DNA from: CAYRJD01 sp964424585 | GTDB lineage: Bacteria > Actinomycetota > Acidimicrobiia > Acidimicrobiales > Poriferisodalaceae | Reading direction: 5' to 3' | Length of the DNA: 55,345 nt | Assembly: GCA_964424585.1 (NCBI GenBank) | Contig: CAYRJD010000049.1 | Coordinates: 1-55,345 of the forward strand | In this document: piece by piece, positions 39,589 to 48,110 of the stretch | How the letters are laid out: the number at the start of each line of letters is the position of its first letter | Position numbering within the stretch: the first letter of the stretch is position 1 | Made by a program: the position numbers and the translations under genes | The notes under the pieces: generated by a model | Told to the model about the DNA's origin: nothing | The model's input: only the letters and a program-made list of their open reading frames with translations | The model's database searches: none

Positions 39589-41768
39589 AGTTCCTGGCGG
39601 TGGCACTAACGACGGCGCTGATCGTGCCCGCGCTGGTGCTCCTCGGCGCGAGCCCGGCGCGCGCGCAGCTCGCGCCCGACACGATCGTGATCGAGGGTCG
39701 CGGCTGGGGTCACGGCAACGGCATGAGTCAGTGGGGTGCGCTGGGCTACGCCGTCGACCACGACTGGTCGAGCGCGCAGATCGTCGACCACTTCTACGGC
39801 AACACCTACGCCGACACGGTGCCGAACGACGACATCACCGTGCACCTGCGCGCGAACGACCAGCGGCCGCTGCGGCTCACCTCGCAGCGTCCGTTTCGCG
39901 TGGGGAAGTACGGCTTCGACGCGGGCGAGATCGTTCGAGTGGCGACCACCGGCACCAGCACGTTCTCCATTCACCGGGGCGCTCCGTGCGGGTCGCTGGG
40001 CGAGCAGGTCGCGAACGCGGACGGTCATCGGGCCGATAACGGCGACTACTTCATCGAGGCGCTCGCTGAGGCCAACGACCCGGTCGCCGACGACATCGAC
40101 AAGATGCTCCAGGTCATCTACTGCGACCGCGAGCACCCCGAGACGGAGAGCTCGCGGGTCGCATACAGAGGCCGGGTGGGGGCGGTGTCCCAGGGCGGCA
40201 ACACCTTCGCGTTCGTGCGGCTGCCGCTAGAGCAATACTTGCGGGCGGTCGTGCCGCGCGAGTCGCCGAACCACTGGGGCGAAGAGGGCCACGGTCAGGG
40301 CATCGCCGCGCTCGAAGCCCAAGCGATCACCGCGCGGTCGTGGACGCTCAACCTGGCCGCTCACCGTCGGGCGCGCGGCTACTTCACCGACACGTGCGAC
40401 ACGACGGCGTGTCAGGTGTTCGGCGGCTCGGCCCGCAACGGACGGCCGCTCGATTTCGGCGCGGGCTACATCTTCTCCAACACCGCCATCATCAACACCG
40501 CCGGGCTGGTGCGCCGCTACGACGCCACCGACGAGATCGCGTTCACCGAGTACAGCTCGTCGTCGGGCGGCTGGACGGCTGGGCTCGATGAGGGCAGCAA
40601 CTTTCCCGCCGTCGAAGACCTGGGCGATCACAGCGGCGTCAACCCGAACCACGTGTGGCGCGCCACCATTCGTCGGGCCGACGTCGAGGCCGCGTACCCG
40701 TCGGTCGGCTCGCTCATCGGCATCGAGGTGACCAAGCGCAACGGCAACGGCGAGTGGGGCGGCCGCACCCGCGCGATGACGATCCACGGCACCGACGGCA
40801 AGGTCGAACTCAGCTGGGGGCGCTGGGCGCACGACCGGTTCCGGCGAACGTTCTCGTTGCGGTCCGACTGGTATCGATTTCCGCAGTTCGAGAACGGCTA
40901 TGAGTTCTTAAACCCTGCCGACGTCGCACCAGAGCCAGACGGCCAGGGGTCGGGCGACGGCCAATCGAACGGACCGTCGGGCGAGCCGTCGAATGGGCCA
41001 GCCGACCGCGAGCCGCCGATCGCGGATGGCATGTGGGTGCTCAAGCGCGACGGCACCATCCAGGCGCACGGCGACGCGCGGTTTTACGGCGACATGTCTG
41101 CCGCCGAGCTAGCCGAGCCGATGGTCGGCATCGCGGCGCACCCAGACGGCCGCGGCTACTGGCTGGTCGCCAGCGACGGCGGCGTGTTCGCGTTCGGGTC
41201 GGCCAACTTTTTCGGGTCGATGGGCGGACAGCCGCTCGACGAGCCGGTGGTAGGCATCGCGGCGCACCCGTCGGGCAACGGCTACTGGCTGGTCGCATCT
41301 GACGGCGGCGTGTTCAGCTTCGGCGCGGCGCCGTTCTTTGGCTCGACTGGCGGCATGCCGCTCGACGAACCGATCAACGGCATGGCGCCGACGTCGAGCG
41401 GCGGCGGCTACTGGATGGTCGCTCACGACGGCGGCGTGTTCAGCTTCGGCGACGCCGCGTTCTACGGCTCGACCGGTGGCGGTGCGGCCACCCATCCGGT
41501 CGTCGAGATGGTGACCACGCACGACGGCTCGGGCTACTGGTTGTTGAACGCCCAGAGCGGGCTGCATCCGTTCGGCACCGCCGTCGACCGAGGCTCGCGA
41601 GGCGACCGCGTGAACCGCCTCGCCGCCACCGCGATGGCCCGCACTCAATCTGGCGAGGGCTACTGGATCGTCTGGACCGACGGCACCAGCTTCCCCTACG
41701 GCGACGCCGACGACTACATCACGAGCGCCGCCGGCGAGGGAGTGGTCGCGGTGGCAGCGGTTCCGTGA
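39585..41768 (+). CDS. Secreted SpoIID/LytB-domain protein with GYW repeats
   Basis: 727 residues, exported by an N-terminal signal peptide (LAVALTTALIVPALVLLGA, then ARAQ). A SpoIID/LytB domain follows, with LPLEQYLRAVVPRESPNHW, LEAQAITARSW and TACQVFGG typical of peptidoglycan-binding or -cleaving members. After a Ser/Gly/Pro linker at about 445-480 the last 250 residues are five to six repeats of about 45 residues with the pattern GYWLVASDGGVFAFG, probably a beta-propeller-like surface module. The catalytic Glu of SpoIID (PRES context) is present. GTG start coupled to gmd. Confidence 0.85.
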   Translation: MKFLAVALTTALIVPALVLLGASPARAQLAPDTIVIEGRGWGHGNGMSQWGALGYAVDHDWSSAQIVDHFYGNTYADTVPNDDITVHLRANDQRPLRLTSQRPFRVGKYGFDAGEIVRVATTGTSTFSIHRGAPCGSLGEQVANADGHRADNGDYFIEALAEANDPVADDIDKMLQVIYCDREHPETESSRVAYRGRVGAVSQGGNTFAFVRLPLEQYLRAVVPRESPNHWGEEGHGQGIAALEAQAITARSWTLNLAAHRRARGYFTDTCDTTACQVFGGSARNGRPLDFGAGYIFSNTAIINTAGLVRRYDATDEIAFTEYSSSSGGWTAGLDEGSNFPAVEDLGDHSGVNPNHVWRATIRRADVEAAYPSVGSLIGIEVTKRNGNGEWGGRTRAMTIHGTDGKVELSWGRWAHDRFRRTFSLRSDWYRFPQFENGYEFLNPADVAPEPDGQGSGDGQSNGPSGEPSNGPADREPPIADGMWVLKRDGTIQAHGDARFYGDMSAAELAEPMVGIAAHPDGRGYWLVASDGGVFAFGSANFFGSMGGQPLDEPVVGIAAHPSGNGYWLVASDGGVFSFGAAPFFGSTGGMPLDEPINGMAPTSSGGGYWMVAHDGGVFSFGDAAFYGSTGGGAATHPVVEMVTTHDGSGYWLLNAQSGLHPFGTAVDRGSRGDRVNRLAATAMARTQSGEGYWIVWTDGTSFPYGDADDYITSAAGEGVVAVAAVP

Positions 41769-41769
41769 G

Positions 41770-44700
41770 GTGAGCGAGGAGAGCCAAGCTCCGCTCGCGG
41801 CGACGCCTCCCGTGATTGCGGTGGTCACCGAGCCCGGCGCTGCTGCCACGATGAACTCGCTCACAGCTCAGGACTACCCCGCGCTCGTTGACGTGGTGGT
41901 AGCAGGCGCGCACACCCGCTCGCCCACGCAGATCGATCGCAAGCCCACCAGCCACTTCGTGCTGTTCGTGCGCGGCGGCGTCACGCTTGCACCCGACGCG
42001 CTGCGACGGCTCGTCGACGACGCGGTCGCCACCGGCGCGGCCGTCGTCGGGCCGAAGGTGGTGGGCGCCGCGCCCAGCCGCGCGCTGGTTGACGTCGGCG
42101 GCTCGGTCGACCGGCTGGGCGGCTACCGCCCGCTGGCGGTCGACGGTGAGATCGACCAGGGTCAGCACGACATCGCACGTGATTGCTTCGTCGCGCCGAC
42201 GACGGTGATGCTGGTGCGCACCGACGTCTACCGGCAGGTAGGAGGGTTCGACCGTCTGCTTAGCGCCCCAGCAGACGGCATCGATTTGTGCTGGCGCATT
42301 CGGCTGATCGGCGGCCGCGTCCGCACGGCACCCGATGCGGTCGGGTTCGTCGACGAGCCATCGAGCGACCGCGGGCATCTGGCGCTCGACCGCGGACGGC
42401 TTCGCACGGTGCTCAAGTGCCACGGCTGGGTCGCGCTGGTGCCCAAGATGGCTTTGCTGATGCTCGCCAGCGCAATAGAGGGCGTCGTCGCCGTGGTGCG
42501 AGGACGGTTCGCCATCGCGTATCGCCTGAGCGTCGCGTGGCTGTGGAACCTGCGTCACGCCGGCTCGCTGCACACCGAACGCAAGCGGGTGACCGCCACG
42601 CGGGTGCTGCGTGACGGCGTGGTCGCGAAGCAGCAGCAGAGCGCGGCGGCGTGGCTCATCTCTGAAGCCCGCGAACGCTTGGGCGCTCACTCGCCGCCCG
42701 TTAGCGAGCCGCCAGTCGGCGCGCAACGTTCGGGCGCTCGCGCCGACGACGGGCCCCGTGGCTTGTTGTCGAACGGCACGTTCGTGGCGCTCGCAACCCT
42801 GCTGGCGGTGGTCGTCATCTTCGGCAGCCGCCACCTGATCACGCGCGGTGTGAGCGTGTTCGGTCAGTTCGCGCTGTTCGCCGAGCCAGACGAGCTGTGG
42901 GCGGCGTATATGAGCGGCTGGCGTGAAGTCGGCTTGGGCGCGTCAGGGCTGGGGTCGTTCGCGCTCGGCATCTTGGGTGCCGCGTCGACGGTCGGGCTCG
43001 CAGCCACCGGGCTGGTGCGACAGGTGCTGGTGCTGGGCCTCATTCCCGCAGGCATGTGGGGCATGTGGCGTCTCGTTCGTCCCATCGCGGGGCCGACCGC
43101 GTCGCTCGGCGCGGTGGTGCTGTACGGCTTGAACCCGTTGGGCTACGACGCGCTCGCCCAGGGCCGGTGGGACACCCTCGCCCTGTACGCGTCGACGGGC
43201 TGGCTGGTGCTGTTGATCTTGCGGCTGAGCGGCACGGCGAGCTACCGACGTCAGCGAGTGTCGCAGTTCCGCACGTTTGAGGCCAACGACGCGGCCGAGC
43301 AGCCGACCACGCTGGTGGGCCGCACCGCCGGGCTGGCGCTGCTGCTGATCGTCGTAGCCGCGTTCGAGCCGCTGGTGCTGGCGTTGGTCGTGCTGATGAG
43401 CTTGGTGATGGCTGGCGTGCTGGCGCTGAGCCGCACCGCCCGGGCCGTCGCCGCACCCGCGCCCGACGTCGCGCCCGTGAGCGCCAGCCGAAGCGCGCTC
43501 GCCACCCTGGCGCGCACCGCAGGGCTACCGCTGGTCGCGGCCGGTGTCGCGACGCTGTTTCACCTGAACGCGTTCATGAGCCGCGGCGGGCTGGGCGGTG
43601 GGGCGGGCGGTGCGGGCGACGGAGGGGCGAGCGGCGCGGGCGACGGAGGGCTGCGCGCCTGGCTCATGGGCGTCGTCAACGAGCCGGCCATCCACACGGC
43701 TACCTCCGTCACCGACACCCTCCGGCTGGCGCTGGGGCAGATCGGGCAAGGGCTGTGGGGATGGGGTTTGGTGGCGGCCGCAGTGGCCGCGCTGCTGCTG
43801 GTGGCACCGGCGCGAGCCGTCTGGGCGCAGAGCGGCATCGCGCTCGCGGCAGTCGCCGTAGCGCTGACGTGGCTGCTGGCGCGCGGCTGGGCAGACGGCG
43901 CATTTGGCTTCGAGGTTGCGGCTCGGCCGAGCGCCGACCTGCTGGCTTGCGTCGTGCTGGCGGGTTGCTGCTTCGCGGTCGCGGCTGGCACCAGCCAGTT
44001 TCGCTGGCCGCACGACGCGCGGCGTCGGCGCGTCGCCCTCTCGACTCGCCGGCTGCCGTCTGGTGCGCGCGCAGCCAAGCGAGTTCAGCGACTGGTGTTC
44101 ACCTTGCTGGTCGCAGCTGCCATCGCGTCTGTCGTGCCGGTGGTGCTGGCGGCTCGCGACGGCGGCTGGAACTCGAGCGAGTTCGACCTCACCGCGTCGC
44201 TGAGGCTCATCGACGACCGAGACGTGGGGCCCGGCTATCGCGTGCTGTGGATCGGCCAGCCCGAGGTGCTGCCAGCGGCGGGCTGGGCGCTCGACGAAGG
44301 CGAGCCGCCCGCCGGGTCGAGCGACGTCGTCGACTTTGGCGGCGCGCACGTCGCGACGTCGGTGGGTGGCTACCCAGACGTTCGGTCGGCTTGGGCGCCC
44401 ACGCCGAATCGCGCCACCAGTCGCCTGCTCGACGCCACTCGCGTTGGATTGAGCGGGCAGACGCTGCGTCTGGGGCGACTGCTGGCGTCGTTCAACGTGC
44501 GATACGTGGTGGTCGCCGAGCGCTCGGCGCCGTCGTTCTCGGCTGGCTACGACCGCGTCGTGCCCCAGGCGATTCACGACGCCTTGAGTTCGCAGATCGA
44601 CCTGCGGCCTATCGCCGCCGACCCAGCGGTGTCGCTGTTTCGCAACGAGGCGTGGTGGCCGACCCGCGCGCAGTTTGAGACGCCGCTGCCTGACGACTTC

Positions 44701-45072
44701 GCGGCAGAGGTGATCGACCTGGTGGTGAGCGACCTGAGCGACGGCGTCGGCGTGCTTACCGACCGACGCTCGCCGCGCAGCTACACCGGGTCGCTCGGGC
44801 GAGGGCAGCTGCTGGTCACCGAGCACTACGACGACGGCTGGGAACTCACCACCGCAGCGGGCGTCGTCGCGCCGAGCGAGGCGCTGGGCTGGGCGATGAG
44901 CTTTGACGTGCCGGGTGACGGGCCTGCCACGCTCGCGTTTGAGCGTTCGACCGGCGACACGGTTGAGCTGTGGGGGCAGCTGATCTTTCTCGCCGCGGTG
45001 ATCTGGATGGCGTACGACATGCCGCTCCCGGGCTACGGCCGGCGTGCGGTCTTCAGTAGGGGTCGAGCGTGA
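41770..45072 (+). CDS. Giant GT2-family glycosyltransferase with polytopic membrane and extracellular parts
   Basis: 1100 residues. The N-terminal 240 or so resemble a GT2 transferase (VVGPKVVGAAP, DVYRQVGGFDRLLSAPADGIDLCWRI-type acceptor region; key words GGFDRLL and DLCWR). About 11-13 hydrophobic segments follow from residue 220 to 790, with a cytosolic or periplasmic loop holding the glycine-rich repeat GGAGGAGDGGASGAGDGG. The last 300 residues look extracytoplasmic. This architecture is found in actinobacterial envelope loci beside DUF5719 genes; the product is unknown. GTG one base after the previous stop. The DNA has an 18-bp repeat at 43609-43626 and 43633-43650. Confidence 0.8.
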   Translation: MSEESQAPLAATPPVIAVVTEPGAAATMNSLTAQDYPALVDVVVAGAHTRSPTQIDRKPTSHFVLFVRGGVTLAPDALRRLVDDAVATGAAVVGPKVVGAAPSRALVDVGGSVDRLGGYRPLAVDGEIDQGQHDIARDCFVAPTTVMLVRTDVYRQVGGFDRLLSAPADGIDLCWRIRLIGGRVRTAPDAVGFVDEPSSDRGHLALDRGRLRTVLKCHGWVALVPKMALLMLASAIEGVVAVVRGRFAIAYRLSVAWLWNLRHAGSLHTERKRVTATRVLRDGVVAKQQQSAAAWLISEARERLGAHSPPVSEPPVGAQRSGARADDGPRGLLSNGTFVALATLLAVVVIFGSRHLITRGVSVFGQFALFAEPDELWAAYMSGWREVGLGASGLGSFALGILGAASTVGLAATGLVRQVLVLGLIPAGMWGMWRLVRPIAGPTASLGAVVLYGLNPLGYDALAQGRWDTLALYASTGWLVLLILRLSGTASYRRQRVSQFRTFEANDAAEQPTTLVGRTAGLALLLIVVAAFEPLVLALVVLMSLVMAGVLALSRTARAVAAPAPDVAPVSASRSALATLARTAGLPLVAAGVATLFHLNAFMSRGGLGGGAGGAGDGGASGAGDGGLRAWLMGVVNEPAIHTATSVTDTLRLALGQIGQGLWGWGLVAAAVAALLLVAPARAVWAQSGIALAAVAVALTWLLARGWADGAFGFEVAARPSADLLACVVLAGCCFAVAAGTSQFRWPHDARRRRVALSTRRLPSGARAAKRVQRLVFTLLVAAAIASVVPVVLAARDGGWNSSEFDLTASLRLIDDRDVGPGYRVLWIGQPEVLPAAGWALDEGEPPAGSSDVVDFGGAHVATSVGGYPDVRSAWAPTPNRATSRLLDATRVGLSGQTLRLGRLLASFNVRYVVVAERSAPSFSAGYDRVVPQAIHDALSSQIDLRPIAADPAVSLFRNEAWWPTRAQFETPLPDDFAAEVIDLVVSDLSDGVGVLTDRRSPRSYTGSLGRGQLLVTEHYDDGWELTTAAGVVAPSEALGWAMSFDVPGDGPATLAFERSTGDTVELWGQLIFLAAVIWMAYDMPLPGYGRRAVFSRGRA

Positions 45073-46697
45073 CCTCCGCACGCTGGCCGCTGAGGCTCCT
45101 GTTGCCGATTGCCGTGGCGCTCATCGTCGTGTTCGACTTGGCGCTGCCGCAGCCGGCGGTCGACACCAACGGCCCGCCAGCCCGCACGCCGCTCGCCAGT
45201 CAGCAGGTCGCCGCCGCGGGCGCGCTGACGTCAACGTGGTTTTGCCCGATCGTCTACTTGGACTCAGCCGGGCTCAACACCGCAGGCGTGTCGACCGGCG
45301 GGCTCACCGCCGAGGTGGTGCTCGAAAACATCACGCCTGAGCTGGTTCGAGCATCGGTCGAACTGCGGGTCTCAAACCGGCCAACCCAAGTCATCGACGC
45401 GCTGGTGGGCCCGTACAGCAGCGAGACGCTGCCGCTCGAGGGCGTCGCGTTCGAGTCAGACCAGTTCATCTCTGCCACCGTCGAGGCCGCTTCGGGCGGG
45501 CTGGTGGTTACGCGCCGGTTCACCGGCGACACGGGCCGAGACGTCGCTGCCTGCTCGACGGTCGTGACCGACCACTGGTATGTGGCCGCGGGCGACACCC
45601 AGCGTGACGCCACCAATCTGCTGGTGATGTTCAACCCGCTGCCGCGCGAGGCGATCGTCGACGTGACGTTCGGCACCGAGCTAGAGGCAGGTCAGCTGGC
45701 ACCGGCCGAGCTGCGCGGGCTGGTCGTGCCAGGCGCTTCCAGCCTCGTGGTCGACGTCGGCCAGCACGTTCGCCGGCGCGACCTCACCGCAGCGCACATC
45801 GAGGCGCTGGCCGGACGCATCGTCGTCGACCACGTCGCGACCTACGACGGCTCGGCCGGCCGTCGAGGCCTCTCGGTAGAGCTGGCAGGCGTCGAGGCGA
45901 CGACCGACTGGCTGGTTCACGTGCCGGCCATCGGCGCAACCAGGCGACAGCTGATCGGCGTGCTCAACCCGACCGACGAAGTGGCGGAGGTGCAGCTGCA
46001 GCTGGTAGCCGATGCGTTCGACCTAGACGGCACGCCAGTGCCGCCGACCGCCAGCACGGCCCAGTCGACGAGCGCGGCGATCGACGCGGTGTCAGCAGCC
46101 GTCGCGCCGGGCGACGCGGTCATGGTGAGCGTCGCGCCGCAAAGAGAGGCCGTCGGCGTCCCTGCTGAGGTCGACCCGGCTGCCCCGTTGATCGTGTATG
46201 TGCCCGAAGACGTTGCCGTGACCGCGCACGTGTCAGTGCTCAACGCCGTCGACGTGGCGGTCACGTCTGAGGTCGTATACGGCAACGCAGACGACCCCGC
46301 GAGGGTGAGCGCTGGAGGTGCCGTCGCTTCTGGTGCGGTGCCTGGTGGCATGAGCGCAGCACCCGCTCAAGCCGCACCGGGCCGCCGTAGCTGGGTTGTC
46401 GCGCTGCCGCACTCGACCGCGAGCGAGGCGTACGTGACGGTGCACCTGGCACCCGTCGAGGTGCTGGAGGCACGCTCAAACGACGCAGGCGACGAGCCGA
46501 GCCAGGCCGAGGTCGCGGTGCTGCTGGCAGACGGCCGCGCCACCACGACGTTCACGGTAGGCGCGGACGCCCCGGTTACCGTGCGGGTGCACACAGGCAG
46601 CGCGCGCATCATTACGGCTACCGAGCCGGTGGTCGTCAGCGCGACGGTGCTAGACGGGTTGCCGTCGGTGTCGATCGCCGCGCCGCTGGGCTACTAG
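45069..46697 (+). CDS. DUF5719 family secreted protein
   Basis: 542 residues. N-terminal membrane anchor or signal (LLLPIAVALIVVFDLAL). Then a large beta-rich ectodomain built of repeated sandwich-like units, with STWFCPIVYLDSAG and WYVAAGDTQRDATNLLVMFNPL, which I match to DUF5719. Function unknown; members sit next to large envelope glycosyltransferases in actinobacteria, which is also the case here. GTG overlaps the upstream stop as GTGA. A smaller gene for a thioredoxin-like protein follows after 3 bp. Confidence 0.75.
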   Translation: MTSARWPLRLLLPIAVALIVVFDLALPQPAVDTNGPPARTPLASQQVAAAGALTSTWFCPIVYLDSAGLNTAGVSTGGLTAEVVLENITPELVRASVELRVSNRPTQVIDALVGPYSSETLPLEGVAFESDQFISATVEAASGGLVVTRRFTGDTGRDVAACSTVVTDHWYVAAGDTQRDATNLLVMFNPLPREAIVDVTFGTELEAGQLAPAELRGLVVPGASSLVVDVGQHVRRRDLTAAHIEALAGRIVVDHVATYDGSAGRRGLSVELAGVEATTDWLVHVPAIGATRRQLIGVLNPTDEVAEVQLQLVADAFDLDGTPVPPTASTAQSTSAAIDAVSAAVAPGDAVMVSVAPQREAVGVPAEVDPAAPLIVYVPEDVAVTAHVSVLNAVDVAVTSEVVYGNADDPARVSAGGAVASGAVPGGMSAAPAQAAPGRRSWVVALPHSTASEAYVTVHLAPVEVLEARSNDAGDEPSQAEVAVLLADGRATTTFTVGADAPVTVRVHTGSARIITATEPVVVSATVLDGLPSVSIAAPLGY

Positions 46698-46700
46698 GTC

Positions 46701-47144
46701 GTGGGGCAGGTCGCGCTAGCCGCCGCGCTGGCTGCGGTGGTGATCGTGGGTTCATGGCTGTTGGGCCGTGCCCGTGCGCGACGAGCGCCCGAGCCGACGG
46801 GCGCGGCGGGCACCATTCCCGCGCACGTGCCGCCGGAGGTTTTCGCCGACCCCGATCAGGTTGGGCGGCACGGGTGCGCGGTGGTCGTGTTCACCGAGGC
46901 GACGTGTCACACCTGCGCGGCTGCGCTGCAGCTAGCTCGCTCGGTCGCAGGGCTCAACCGGGCCGTCGTCGAGATCGAATACGGCGCCAACCGCGAGCTG
47001 CACGCGCAGCTCGGCATCGACGCGGTGCCGACCACGGTCGTCGTGCAACGCAGCGGCGCGGTGACGGCTGGCTTCGTCGGCCGAGCAGATGCCGACGAGC
47101 TAGCGAGCGCGCTGACCTACGCAGACGCGCAGAGCGACGCCTAG
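46701..47144 (+). CDS. Membrane-anchored thioredoxin-like protein
   Basis: 147 residues. One N-terminal membrane helix (VALAAALAAVVIVGSWLLG), then a thioredoxin fold with the redox pair Cys69-His-Thr-Cys72 (TEATCHTCAAA) and the cis-proline loop AVPTTVVV at about residue 110. The active site probably faces outside, where it could reduce or form disulphides in the secreted partners upstream. It is the last gene of the envelope operon, facing serA across 26 bp. Confidence 0.8.
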   Translation: MGQVALAAALAAVVIVGSWLLGRARARRAPEPTGAAGTIPAHVPPEVFADPDQVGRHGCAVVVFTEATCHTCAAALQLARSVAGLNRAVVEIEYGANRELHAQLGIDAVPTTVVVQRSGAVTAGFVGRADADELASALTYADAQSDA

Positions 47145-47170
47145 GTAAGCCCTCGCCTCAGGCGCGCGTC

Positions 47171-48109
47171 TCAGGTGACCGCGAACTCTGGCTCGTCGCC
47201 GCTCAGCACGGCACACACGCCTCGCGCCGCCGCGACCGCTGCTCGTTCTTGCGCGGACGTGGTGCTCGCGCCCAGATGCGGCGTCGCCACCACGTCGCTG
47301 CGGCCCAGCAGCGGAGAAGAGACGTTGGGCTCGTTCTCCCACGTGTCGATGCCCGCGCCACGCAGGTGGCCCGAGTCGAGGTGCGCGCGCAACGCGTCGT
47401 CGTTCACGACGCCGCCGCGCGCGGTGTTGATGAGGATCGCGCCCGCCTTCGCGCGAGCCAGCGTTTCGTGGTTGAGCAAGTTCACCGTCTCGGCGGTCTT
47501 GGTGAGGTGAACGGTCAGCACGTCGCTCGCCGCCAGCAGCTCGTCTAGCTCGACCTTGCGGGCGCCCGCCTCGGCGACGCTGTCGGCGGACACGTACGGG
47601 TCGTACGCCAGCAGCTCCATGTCGAACGCAGCCAGGCGCGCCGCAACCAGCCGCCCGACTCGACCGAGCCCGAGGATGCCCGCAGTTCGGTGCGCCAGCT
47701 CGACTCCGCCGAGCTGGCTGCGCTCCCAGCGGCCGGCGTGCATCGAGAAGTTCGCTCGGGCGATGTTGCGCGCCACGGCCAAAATCAGACCGACGGTCAG
47801 CTCGGCGGCCGACGTCACGTTCGCGCTCGGCGCGTTGCACACCACCACGCCCGCCGCGCGGGCAGCTTCGACGTCGATGTTGTCGACGCCGACGCCAGCT
47901 CGCGCGACGACCCGCAGGTCTGCGCCCGCGTCGAGCACGTCGGCGGTCACGTTCGTTGCCGAGCGCACGACGAGCGCAGCGGCGCCGGCGATTACGTCCA
48001 GCAGCTCGGCAGGCGTCAGATCGAGCCGGACGTCTGGTTCGTGACCGGCGGCGCGCAGCACGTCCAGCCCCGCGTCGCTCAGCTGCTCGGTCACCAGCAC
48101 CCGCGCCAC
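47171..48109 (-). CDS. serA: D-3-phosphoglycerate dehydrogenase, short form
   Basis: First step of serine synthesis. 312 residues: substrate- and NAD-binding domains only. Seen: ARAGVGVDNIDVEAAR, the NAD loop GILGLGRVGRLVA, INTARGGVVN (Arg), DTWENEP (Glu) and PHLGASTTSAQE (His). The C-terminal ASB and ACT regulatory domains of the usual 520-530-residue actinobacterial SerA are missing, so serine feedback by ACT is not expected. GTG start one base after the aminotransferase stop, so co-transcribed. Other 2-hydroxyacid dehydrogenases are the alternative. Confidence 0.78.
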   Translation of the reverse strand: MARVLVTEQLSDAGLDVLRAAGHEPDVRLDLTPAELLDVIAGAAALVVRSATNVTADVLDAGADLRVVARAGVGVDNIDVEAARAAGVVVCNAPSANVTSAAELTVGLILAVARNIARANFSMHAGRWERSQLGGVELAHRTAGILGLGRVGRLVAARLAAFDMELLAYDPYVSADSVAEAGARKVELDELLAASDVLTVHLTKTAETVNLLNHETLARAKAGAILINTARGGVVNDDALRAHLDSGHLRGAGIDTWENEPNVSSPLLGRSDVVATPHLGASTTSAQERAAVAAARGVCAVLSGDEPEFAVT

Positions 48110-48110
48110 G

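Noticed and set aside
43525..45081. 518-residue open frame on the minus strand
   Set aside because: Antisense to the GT2 membrane protein; rich in Arg, Gln and His with no recognisable domain.
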